This document shows positions 47,760 to 57,784 of a DNA stretch of 64,000 nucleotides, one piece after another; the stretch's first letter is position 1, and every line of letters starts with the position of its first letter. The notes under the pieces were generated by a model, which was given only the letters and a program-made list of their open reading frames with translations, did no database searches and was not told the origin of the DNA. The DNA is taken from the NCBI GenBank assembly GCA_026419785.1, contig JAODTK010000854.1, positions 118,899 to 182,898 of the forward strand, written 5' to 3'. Made by a program: the position numbers and the translations under genes. The stretch is from Sclerodactyla briareus. Its lineage: Eukaryota; Echinodermata; Holothuroidea; Dendrochirotida; Sclerodactylidae.

Positions 47760-48790
47760 CAATGATGAAGAACTGTAAGGATTAACATCGATCAGTTTCG
47801 GAAAATTTACTGTCAATTGCACAGTGATTGCATACTGCCATAAGTCGCGGGAAAAGTGCCGCGCTTCCCTCAATCTGGGGGGGGTGGGGCGGGGTGGTCC
47901 GCTTAGATTTTTTCTGTAGGGAGCGCAAACTGATGGTGGCGCGAATTGTAATGAATAAACGTAGATCAGGTCCTTCAAGAGTGGTTCTTGAGATATACAT
48001 TTCAGAAATTTATGTCAATTGGGGATGTTGCTTTACTGTATAAAACATGGGAAGTACCGTTGCCGGCATCTGGGGGATTCTAAAGGCTCAAAATTTCCTT
48101 GTACCATACGAGACCACTGATCGATGGCCCAAATAGTAAGGATAAACATCAATAAGTTCCTTCAAAAAATAACGTTTCTTGAAATTACAAATGCTGAAAA
48201 TTATGGTCAATTTAGGACGTTGATCATGCACCGCCACATACAGTGCGGGAATGGACCCGTTTTCCTGCAATCCGAGGGGTCTATAAAACGAAATTCCGTG
48301 TACCTACGCGTCACGATGGTGGCGGTGGCACGCCACGAATGTAAGGAATACACATCGAGTCAGTCCTCAAGAACGTTTTCTAGAATTAAGAATTCTGAAA
48401 TTTATTGCAAATTTTAAAGTTTAGGGGCATTACTTACTGCCCTACGGGTCCAGGAGTGCGGTTCCTTCAATTGGGGGGGGGGGGGGGTGGTGGGGAGGGG
48501 GGGTCTGTAAAACAAGGAAAATTTTAGGTTACCCTACGCGTTTGTCAAAACTGACGATTGTACGGATAGGCATGATCAGTTCTCCAAGATGTTTCTTGGA
48601 ATAAAAAAATTGGGGAATTCATGACGATTTTAGGGTTGTGCATGCTTACTGCCTTATGACCTCAGAAGTGCCGTGTCCTGCAAGGCTGGGGGTTGTAAAA
48701 ACTGCAAATTTCGCTGTTCGCTACGCTCAACCATGGGTGGCGCTCCGCGTAGATGGTGCTACCCTCCATATGTCCCAATATTCAAGACAG
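47760..48790 (+). repeat. ~200-bp tandem array, about five diverged units
   Basis: Unit starts judged from 'GTCAATT(T)..G' or 'TTTTA.GGT' followed by 'TACTGCC' lie at about 47812, 48014, 48205, 48417 and 48630 (spacings 191-213). Each unit has AGTGC(C)G...TTCCT.CAA then a G-run or GGGG, then TAAAA, then an A.G(A)TC.GT(C)CTTCAAGA box and an A/T-rich end. Poly-G length varies (G3 to G13). A single inverted unit occurs at about 5200-5320. Confidence 0.75.
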
Positions 48791-49570
48791 ATCGCCGCCC
48801 TGATCTACCAAGAAAGACAGTGAAAGTAAGTATTGTCAAGTGATAATATGAAAAGCAGGACCACTCCCTTCCCTTATACCCTCAATGACGGCGGTCCATG
48901 ATGGGACCCTGAGTTAACCCTTGCCTACACCAAAACTGGGCTAATAAGGACATGGCGCGGTCGAAAATCAATCCGACTTAATTATCTAAATACTAGCAAT
49001 TGGAATGATGGCAGTGTGCTCTGTCGCAATCAAAGCACTTCGGCCATATTTGTTAAACATTTTGTTTAGAAATTTAACTGTGGTGTTTAATTTTCTCTTA
49101 GCCATTGTGCCGTTAATGTACCATAGCCGCCTTTAAAAACATTAAAATACTACATTAAATACCAGGGTTGGGGATTTAATTAGCAACATTGACATGTAAA
49201 TACTTCAAATAGTTTATCTTGGTTGAGATTAGAGAAAAAAACTGTGTTATATTATGACGAATGTTAAAAACACCAAATTAGGTGTCGATTCCCTGCACAG
49301 ACTCCCCAATTACTAATATACGACTCTGTACTTCAGTTATAGTACGAAAAGCCAGGGTTTTAAATCAAGGAAAATCCCCGGAAATCGATTTCGAAATACA
49401 GCGCGGGCACGCGGAAAATCGGTCAGGTATCGATTCAAAATAAAAAACGCCCCCGCCCGCCCGACCCGTCCGGCGTCCGCGGCAGGTGCAAGGAAGAAAC
49501 GGGTCTATGTTAACTACGAAACGATTCAGAACGCCCGCCAACCCGCGTGATTGGAAACGCAACCTTTATT
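48791..49570. other. interior of the 3.5-kb insertion, unassigned
   Basis: AT-rich 48950-49330, then GC-rich. No gene supported. Confidence 0.4.
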
Positions 49571-49574
49571 ACAC

Positions 49575-49945
49575 GTAAAATGATATAACCGAGTGGTGCA
49601 CAGTTGTAGGAGCGTCCGCTTTTCACCGGTAGGCGGGGATCGAATTCCGGTCGGGTCATACCAACGCTGAAAAATGGGACTGTGCCTTCTCGTTGGCGAT
49701 CAGCCATGGAGGGTGGAACAGGGCAAAATGGGGTGACAATTGTGAAGTAGTTGCCGGCGGCGTGTAAATACCCCATCTCCTTCACAGTTACGTACCGCAA
49801 AAAAGGCCTCGCCTTGTTCCGGTACCTGGTGAAGGTTTCGCCGCGAAATTCTGTTGCGATAATCAGGTTCGCACCCTTGCCGGGCCTCGGTTAGGTAGGG
49901 TCCTTTGTCCGGCAAGTGACTGATTAAAAAAAAAAAAAAAATAAA
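49575..49945 (+). mobile_element. tRNA-derived SINE, copy 2 (appears complete)
   Basis: Head: CCGAGTGGTGCACAGTTGTA then GGAGCG (A-box region) and GGGGATCGAATTCCGG (B box, 49635-49650). Body: GGGTCATACCAACG, TGTGCCTTCTCG, GGCGGCGTGTAAATACCCCA. End: GGTTCGCACCCTTGCCGGGC, CCTTTGTCCGGCAAG and a poly-A tail (49925-49941). Same block order as 42815-42455 on the minus strand. It is nested inside the 3.5-kb insertion, so it is younger than or carried by that element. The 96- and 97-codon minus-strand frames here are shadows. Confidence 0.85.
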
Positions 49946-50711
49946 CCCTGCACAAACGCATTCTAAAATGGCCCTAAATGGCCCACGTCCCATACACCAA
50001 TCCCGTTATTTTCTGACGTGCGTGAAAATCGCTCTCTGCGCGAGTGCCAAGAAACCACGGATGGACAACGGGAAGGGAAACGGAAACGCGCGCAACGGAT
50101 GTATGGATGGTAGCTAATGTTAATCTTATGTACTCGATTTTTTCCACGCACGCGAACGGACGCGCACGGTGTAGGGTTGGCCACTTAGCATATCTCGTTG
50201 TTCCAATGTCGCGCTGATGGATGTATAACTATCTGTTGAAGTTGTCCTAAGCGATCTCGATACAAGATTCTAACTATTCCCTCTGAGTAAGGAGCAATTA
50301 TTTCTGGAATGTAGCAACGCATTGGAGACTACGCAACCAGAACACAAAACGAGCTTGCCTGCCCTTCATCGCGAAAGGTACCGATCGACGGAGGCAATAG
50401 TTATTTATCAATTCCCAGTAAATGCAGCCCCTTTCAAATGAACGGGATTAGGCCTAATATATATTGAATATTAGGTCGATCGGAAACAGTGGAAACGATG
50501 CGCAACGATGAAACTCCAATCACGCTTTAACAAAAAAATGTGACAGGTGAACCCAGCAAGCCATTTGGGAAATAAGGATCAACGTGAAGTTGATCTTTTT
50601 ACAAACATACAGCATTCAAAATATTCAAAATACTATGCTTGTAACTTCGTTAAAAAAAAAAAAAACAAATTTAGGTAAGAGTATGCCTACTTTTTTCATC
50701 CGAGTCATTTA

Positions 50712-51145
50712 TAGGGACGGTTGGCCACTTCGTTCATCTGTTATTCAATTAGGAATTAGATGTGATTATTATTCGGTACTTAATTGGGGGAGGGATGCCT
50801 TATTTGGTGATTCGAGTATCAATAGACGCAGGATTGGCCCTACTTCGTTATCAGGAATTCAAATAGGGACGGATGCCTATTTTGTTCATCCGGTATTTAA
50901 TCAGGGACGGATGCCTACTTCGTTTATCCGGAAGTCAATTAGGGACGGATGCCTATTTTGGTCATCCGGTATTTAATCAGGGACGGATGCCTACTTCGTT
51001 TATCCGGAATTCAAATAGGGACGGATGCCTATTTTGGTCATCCGGTATTTAATCAGGGACGGATGCCTTCTCCGTTTATCTGGAATTCAATTAGGGACGG
51101 GTGCCAACTTTGTTTATCTGGTCCCCAATCAGGGACGGATGCGTC
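50712..51145. repeat. 38-bp minisatellite with alternating unit types
   Basis: About 7 clear and 3-4 decayed copies of a 38-bp unit beginning GACGGATGCCTA. Two versions alternate: one with TTTTGGTCATCCGGTATTTA and one with CTTCGTTTATCCGGAATTCA. This gives a 76-bp higher-order period from 50860 to 51060. The same unit, fewer copies, occurs at 62710-62880. The open frames (130 and 76 codons, with GTDAYF and RDGC repeats) exist because units lack stops in some phases. Confidence 0.9.
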
Positions 51146-51179
51146 GTCTCACAGTGTCTGCTTAGTATGGATACATTAA

Positions 51180-53200
51180 ACAGTGACAGAAAACAGAAGA
51201 AACACTGGAGCCTCTTCCGCTAAATATTGATTAGTAGCAGACTTAAGGGACAGAGCCGGAATGCTTAGATAGTTACATGTTATTTACCTCCCCGGGCTGA
51301 TAAACGTACACATGATTTCCAGCAAACACACCTTCTTGTGGTATTTCTAAATTGTTCAGTGGAAAAAATGGTGAAAAATAATTAACTAAGGCAACAATAT
51401 AGAGTTAACTTGCACGGGAGTATAATACTACAAGGCCCGTGACACAAAGTGGCGAGTTGACTTGGCGAGATGCAAGAAAGAAAATATCAGTCGAACTGAT
51501 TAATTGATTTCAACAGATCCGAAACACAATGTGGATACGTGGTCCTCTATATATTACAAATGACCCTCAACTTGCCAACAAGGCGACACCATTCTGCGTC
51601 TATCCCATTTTAATTAGGAACAAAATCCAGAGAGGAATGGGACGACCCTTGGACCCCTCTCCCAAATCAATCGAGGGATGCAAATTTTGGCCCGCCCAAT
51701 ACAAACTCCTGCGCACGCTACTGGTAAATGATGTGACACGGATAGTGTTTCTCAGCTATACCTTTCATGGAACCGGTGGACATCTCCAGTGCAATGTCAA
51801 AACAACATTTATATTAGATGGGGAAACTCAATTTTCAAAGAGGCAATTTCCATTATGAATTTAAACTAGCGTTGTTCATCGAATATTATAAATATTTATT
51901 CGGAAATGAGAGCCACTCATAAAAAATCGCTGAATCACCCGTACATTGTACATCTAGGCCAACGAGATTGTTATGGTCTAGTCGCTGCTATTGTTTTCAC
52001 CGTAAGCACTCGTACTTTGTACATGTACGTGATTGTTATATTTGAGTTGCTGCTATCGTTTCAGCGAAAGTCAATTCCCAATTGGCCCCCCCGTGTATTG
52101 AACACACCCTTCATAAGAAAATACATAAAATAGAGGGGAAATCTCGCTGACTAGAAAGCTAGTTGACAGACAACCTACCAAGCTAACATAACAAGCATTG
52201 CGGGAGCGGTGACCTGATTTAACACCGCCGGGAATTCGTTCGCTGCTTGAATAGTATAATTCACCTAAATTGGTAAGTTGATTTCTTTTCCTCGGTAGAA
52301 GAAAACGCTCAAGGGGAAATACAATCAATCAATCTATCTGTCAAATCCAATTGTTTGAAGACACTGTTCTTGGAAATCGCGAGGAATACAACTTTATCTT
52401 GGGAGTGGGGGAATTTTCGAGCAGATGCAAGGTCAATTCTCCTTCTCGGTATAAATGTTCAGTTTCACTCACAACGCTTTCGGAGACTAGCCGAACGACT
52501 CGATGTATCTGTTTTAAGGTCAATAATTCGTATTCCGAGCAACACTTTCGGTTGGAGTAATACAGAGAGGCGATGTTTGACGACATGTATCGTTACATAT
52601 TGACTACTCTGGGGTGCCGGATGCCAGTAAGGACATATTGTTTATGCCACTAGGTTGCCACATAACGGGAATGTTGTCGTTGCCCGAATGAAAACCATTT
52701 GGCTAACCCCTTACAAATGAACATTTATTTTATCCTGAATATGCACGGGCTAGCGTATCAAACTCAAATTCCTAATATTTCAATTGGACTTGCCGAAGAA
52801 AATCTTCATTACTTTTTTTAGAGAGAAAATGTTACAGGACAAGTTACAACATACCAGGCTTCGATTTTCTTCATTGCTTTAGAAGATACATGAAACGTAT
52901 ACGTGCCAAGGATTGACTCGTGAAACTCAATGTTTCCCCACTTTTAACGGCCGGCAAGACAGGTCACTAGTATGCGCTATTCGAACAGATATTTTAGGGA
53001 TAACGGAGACTGCGACTTATATAGGTCATATTTAGGGAGTCCACAGACTTGAGATTTAATCTAGTTGTCCACTGCATACCCGCCGCCTTGCATCCCAAAT
53101 GGGGGGCCACTGAGGACTGAACCTAAAAAAAAAAATATACAACAGATGTAATCAACGACCGTGAAACTGCAAAACAGAGGCCTGAAAAAATAACGGAACT
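51180..53200. other. unassigned DNA
   Basis: Short frames only; the 109-codon frame at 51529-51858 has no recognised domain. A clustered group of overlapping frames at 52341-52603 on both strands has no family match either. Confidence 0.4.
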
Positions 53201-53219
53201 ACAATGAAGAATACACTAT

Positions 53220-53830
53220 AACAAGAGGAGAGACCGAAGACTGGAAAAAATGCAAATAGTTTGGAAGCATAATCGATACGAAGGAAGACATACAGGTCGG
53301 ATGAAAACTGGCTATGGCATCTTGCGTGCAATTTGGCTCGATTCTCACCAGCGGGGGGAAAATTGATTTGAAGACCAGGATCCGGCTATTCAATGCTTAT
53401 ATCTCGTATGTGTTCCTATACAACAGCGGAGTTTGGAGTTTAACCGAAAACCATGGAAAACGCTTTCGATGTCTTCCATAGGACTCTAATCAAGAGACAT
53501 GCTGAGGATCAGTTGGGCATACACCTTACGCAACGATGACCTGTACGACCGCACACAAGTTAAACATGGAGTGAGAGCATCACGAATAGAAGATTACGGT
53601 GGGTGGGGGTCGATCTGATGAGAGGCTGCAGACGAAATCACCGACCCGACAAGCTTTAGAAGAAGCGCTTCGTCCTACAAGGAGACCAAGAGGAAGACCA
53701 ATAACAACCGGTGCAGCAGAGTTAACCAAAAACCTCAAAAACATTAAACATGATGTTTCTCGGATCGGACGCTTCAGCAGTAATTACAAGTGACAGGAAT
53801 ATGTTTAAGCAATCACAAGTGGTAATGCGC
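53220..53830 (+). pseudogene. non-LTR retrotransposon ORF2 C-terminal fragment
   Basis: Plus-strand blocks: EDWKKCK.FGSIIDTKEDI (53237-53290), corresponding to 'YLG..I....DI'; KIDLKTRIRLFNAYISYVFL (about 53358-53417), matching 'LKTKLRLFN..V.S.LLYG'; then YNSGVWSLT; then, after frame changes, a C-terminal RQALEEALRPTRRPRGRPIT (53653-53712) and DLKNIKHDVSRIGR-like tail ending at a stop near 53793. The 'RPRGRP.TTW' basic tail after the RT is typical of a group of animal LINEs; I do not commit to a clade. Stops and frameshifts show it is inactive, and the palm domain is missing. Confidence 0.75.
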
Positions 53831-54125
53831 AGTGCCGACAAACGGCCGAGTAGCGTACCGACGACGACGACGACGAGGTTTTGGCGCGACGTTTGTTAGC
53901 CGTGGAATGTAAGAAACGTGCGCCTTGCTTTTATATTTTTCTGAAGCATATGTCATGTGCGGTGTTCTGGCCAATGCATTATTTATAAACTACTTTGGCC
54001 AATAAAACGCAGTACAAACCATAAAACAAATTGATCTTTTGGTGGATGCATTAATATAACGTACAGAAACAGTCTATGAATGCAAAGAAAATTCATTTAC
54101 GTGATCATTGTACCTAAGGCGAGCC
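53831..54125. other. unassigned DNA with (GAC)5
   Basis: (GAC)n at 53862-53878 may be the microsatellite at the 3' end of the LINE fragment at 53220-53830. Otherwise featureless. Confidence 0.4.
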
Positions 54126-54129
54126 CCTC

Positions 54130-54940
54130 CATTTGAACAGCCTCAATGCGTTCAGTATTCAAATTAGTGTAGGGATCCCAAACAGAAGAGGAGTACTCTA
54201 ATAAAGGTCAGACAAAGGATCTATATGCCTCAATCCTGGTTGACCTCCAACAAAGGCATACAAGTCCTGCCAGAACCGAACAGAACCTGTCAGAAATGAT
54301 TCCCAAGATACTGATGTGTTCAACCACGGACAGGGCCTCCCAGCCCAAAGTATAATTGAAAACCTTTGGGGTTCTATAATTTCATATAAAACACTTTCCT
54401 ACGTGAGCCTATCTGCAAGCGAATAGCCCGTCATTAGGCGCATCTAGATCTTTCTGAAGTGCACTATGACCATGCGGGCTCTTAATTTCACGATAAAAAT
54501 GCAGTCGACAGTAAAAAGACAAACAGTAACGACCAAAGGAAGGCATTGATGTGAAGGAGAACAAGCAAGGGGACCGGAAAACTGTACACCGAAGGACTCC
54601 TGAAATGACCTCAGATCAGCCAGACATTGACAATGACTCTCTGTAATCGGGCAGCAACAATAAATTGCTAATCCAAATTGAGTTATGAATGCCAAGTACA
54701 AAGCTTTTGATATGAGTCTTCCGTGTCGCACAATATCAAAAGCTTGGAGAGGAGTCCATTTTGGCCATGTCAATCCTGTATGGTTTGCAGCCAAAGAAAT
54801 ACTAAATATGTGAACTGGAGAATGAGTTGGGACATCCACGAGTGATCGCGCCGGAAATCATGTGGTTCTCAGCGAGAGCTTTACACTGGTGCACGAGACT
54901 GCGCCAATGTGCTAGAAAATTCTGTCCACCTTCTAGCTTG
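54130..54940 (-). pseudogene. LINE reverse transcriptase fragment, palm and C-terminal side
   Basis: On the minus strand, across frame changes: AFDIVRHGRLISKA (54703-54745), corresponding to 'AFD.VPH..L..KL'; IHNSIWISN; SGV then PLLVLLHIN, corresponding to 'SGVPQGSVLGPLLF..YIND'; CLFTVDCIFYREIKS (54479-54522), where the catalytic 'FADDC' reads FTVDC; HSALQKDLDA; FNYTLG; SVVEHISILGI; and FVRPLLEYSSSVWDPYTN (54157-54210). The second catalytic Asp of FADD is kept while the first is lost, and there are many stops, so it is dead. Clade is CR1/Jockey-like. It faces the plus-strand LINE fragment 300 bp away, so the two are separate insertions. Confidence 0.8.
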
Positions 54941-54973
54941 CGGGTTAAGCAGCTTACAAGTCATCATGTCTTC

Positions 54974-55012
54974 CCGTCCGTTCGTTCGTTCGTCGTTCGT
55001 TCGTTCGTTCGC
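54974..55012. repeat. (TTCG)n microsatellite
   Basis: About nine TTCG units with one CGTCG slip. Confidence 0.95.
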
Positions 55013-55048
55013 CTTTGTTCGGCACGTTAGTATTTGTTCGTCAGTCAT

Positions 55049-55332
55049 TCGTAACTTCTGACCGTACATGCGATCAGGGTGAAACTTGGGAGTGGATGAA
55101 TGATTGCCACTGGCTAGGGACATGAGTAACATTTTGTTTGAACAAATATGATGAATTTTGAATTAAATCCAATTAATCACCTCATAAGGCTCATTCGTAA
55201 CTCTGACACCGTCGACACAATCAGCTTGAACTTGGGGGTGGATGAAGCATGCCATGGATATGGGGCCTGAGTAATTTTTGTTGCATAGGGGCTTTAAAAT
55301 TTATTAAATCCAATTACTACCCAATAAGTATT
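55049..55332. repeat. two-copy ~140-bp tandem repeat
   Basis: CGTAACT(T)CTGAC, AACTTGGG(A/G)GTGGATGAA, TGCCA.(T)GG and TTAAATCCAATTA occur in order in 55049-55192 and again in 55193-55332. Diverged by about a quarter. It begins just after the (TTCG)n tract. Confidence 0.8.
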
Positions 55333-55334
55333 CC

Positions 55335-57780
55335 ACACAGTTCTTTGAGCTGTCGAGGAAAGGCTTGTTTAACATTAGCCCTGCCTCTGCAGGATTTGTT
55401 TATATTACTCCTTATCTCTGGAAAGCACAACAAAAGACAGACCATTCAGAAGTCAGTATCATTCTTTTAAAAAACATCTCGGTCCCAATTCCAGTGGTGA
55501 CCTAGAAAAGGGTGTTTGGGCACAGTAAGATTTCATTAGCAATGGGCTTGGGCCCTCCCCCTACCTAAATGCTGTTAATGGTAACTTTTTGCCTTGTTGT
55601 ATATGCCTATGAGTGGTCCCAACTATACCTATGCGTGTCAACAGTGTCAGCATATTCATTCTGTGGAAAGTAGTTTCCATTGTTCATGCCACAGCTAGGA
55701 ATGTGTTGTGCCTGCGTCTATTGTGCAGGGCATGATAGAAATATTAGGCCAATGGGGTAGACATGTTCCAAGTCATTCCATGGTTATGACAGCTGTCAGT
55801 AGACGCGTCAGTAATGTGAACAAAACAAAAATTGAAATGGCGAGAAACATGCAGTGTATGCCCACGGGAAATTTAGCTTCCGCAGCTACCAAGACGTTCC
55901 GACTTGCACTGTTTAATATGGGTGTATTGGTATCCTGGCGCCACAACAAGAGGATCTCTCCAGTATCCCAGCGCCGGTTTGTGGTAAGGGTTATAGGACT
56001 GGAGCAAGTTCCTGAGCTGCAAGTTTCGAGGCGCCTTCAGGGATCAGCATCAGGATAGGGAGCCTTGTGGGGGTCGGGTAACAGAAAACGTGTGAACACC
56101 CCCTGTTCCAACATTAGGTGTTGCTCTAGTGGGGAAACAAATTACAGTTTGTTAGGAGAGGTTCAGGAGCTCCTGGGCAAAGACTCGGAACAACAAAATT
56201 GATGTGCAGAATCTCTGCTTAGATTTGTGCAGAAACAAGGGTACCATCATTTGATAAATCAGGTACACCCACAGTGTCAATTTTAAGTCCCTCAACAAAG
56301 CGAGTCCTTTCAGGGGGTACTCAAAACATGGAATTCTTAATATTGGGCATACAAGGGTTACCGTGACCTTGGGTGTCGCCTGGTCTCTGAAATGATGTGA
56401 CTAATACAGCCGTGTGCGCGATGTTTCGGTTGTGTAAACGACTGATCTTTTTTTATCCGAGGTGTTGTGTGAGTTACTGATAATTAAGAGAGACGAAAGG
56501 GTCAGTGGCTTTCTCAAAAACCATGCAAGAATTCATCGTACATTCCATGAACAGAGGCAGAATCCACGCAGAAAAGTATTGAGGAATAGTTCGAACCAAG
56601 CCTTACATGATCCTTTCGTCGCGCAAGTTTTGTTGTGATTCGTCTGAACTGGTACCTACTAATACAATGTGAATCCATCATAATTGCTGACTCCAGTCTA
56701 GAGACGACCCGGATCTATCGACGAGAGTGGAATTCGATGTAGGAGAAGATCGGAGTTATAATTGCCTCTAGTGAGGTCAATCTAAAGAGTCACATACCTC
56801 ATGAGCTTTCCGCTTCAATGTCCATGTTTTTAAAGAGTACTTCGAAATTAGGCACCGTTCACAGTCCACATGGCCGGTTCAGCCACATGGGTTACGGACA
56901 CCCTACATCTAAAAAATTTCCAAGCTGGGTAACCTTAGGCAAATCCTCGAAATCACCCAGACAGCGGGCCCTCACATCGAATTCCCCGGTCAAGATCCTG
57001 CCACACCAAAAAGAAATTGATGCCGGGAAAAAACCGAGGACTGGGGGAACATTTCATGAAAATAGAGTCAGTATTAACAGTAGCCAAGTTACACATGTGT
57101 CGTTGGTGAAGATTAAGGTCAAAGGGTCAATCATCTGCAATTTTGGTAGTCCACTTGTATGCGATAAATGTTTTCAAAAACTTGAAAGTTGCTGAAATGT
57201 TCAAGAAATACCTGAAATTTCTTTTAAACAAATTGCAAGTAACGTTACAACACATTGCGCACTAGGAATCACCAGGTGAGCTCACTATGCATTGGCAATT
57301 TGTTCAAGATAAGGAATGACATGTTGGTGAGTACAGGGTAATTCGTAGAACATCTCAGAATATCGTCCATGCGACATTCCCCGGCCAGTTGCTAATTGAA
57401 CCTCAATGTGTAGTGAAAAGTAGAGAGATTTTCGATAGATGACGGTAATGGGAGGTACAGTAACTATCCCCCCCCCCCAAATAAAAAAAAAATCCATTAC
57501 ATGATGCGGCATCGTGCTTTAAGCACCACCCAATACGCATGACAAACACGCAAGGATAGGGAAACAACGATAGGCTATCGTGCCTTGACAATTTTTTCTC
57601 AAATTCAGAGGATATTTTTTTGCCACCGGAACTGAACATCGTTTGTCTAATGGTCACGAATGTGGCTGCATTATGGGTATAATACAAAAAGAACCCCCAC
57701 CCTTCCCCCCAAAGACACACGCTAGGGTAACGACATAGCGAGAAGGATGGCGCGACTGATTTCACTCGGGGGGAGTCCGT
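55335..57780. other. unassigned DNA with two ~120-codon unrecognised frames
   Basis: Plus-strand frames of 116 codons (55708-56058) and 125 codons (56818-57195) have ordinary composition but no domain I recognise and no supporting context. They could be decayed transposon ORFs or chance. A C9 run lies at 57470-57478. Confidence 0.35.
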
Positions 57781-57784
57781 TCTT

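Larger units (their letters stand above)
46690..50172. mobile_element. ~3.5-kb insertion with inverted-repeat ends (candidate DNA transposon)
   Basis: Absent from the sister copy at 60.4-62.9 kb. Near its left end are TCCGTTGCGCGTCCGTTGCG and then TTTGCCATCCAGACGTCCGT (46741-46760). Near its right end, on the minus strand, are CACCGTGCGCGTCCGTTCGC and then GCTACCATCCATACATCCGT. The two blocks are in the same order with similar spacing, so they form a diverged ~75-80-bp terminal inverted repeat (46693-46766 and 50088-50170). Inside are a ~200-bp tandem array and a SINE; no transposase is recognisable, so it would be non-autonomous. Caveat: 46787-46807 weakly resembles 62196-62218, which would place the left breakpoint slightly later. 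A target-site duplication was not resolved. Confidence 0.5.
44930..51160. repeat. segmental repeat unit, left copy (interrupted by ~3.5 kb)
   Basis: 44930-46675 and 50197-51160 align in order and orientation with 60360-62900. Well-kept anchors are CACCAGAGGTCAAGTTGACA, CTTGCCTTCTCTATGGGCGC, GTGATGATGGA and GGTATTCGTTTCGAGGGGCA. Further right are CTCTGAGTAA, GGAATGTAGCAA and GGCCTA...ATTGAATATTA. Divergence is roughly 15-25% with many single-base indels. The interval 46690-50172 has no counterpart in the right copy. No protein domain is recognised in the unit, so whether it is a large non-autonomous transposon or a duplicated genomic segment is open. Confidence 0.85.

Noticed and set aside
50584..51179. 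Repeat proteins with GTDAYFGHP and RDGCLLRL units
   Set aside because: Produced by the 38-bp minisatellite, whose length is not a multiple of three; the homologous array at 62.7 kb does not keep a frame.
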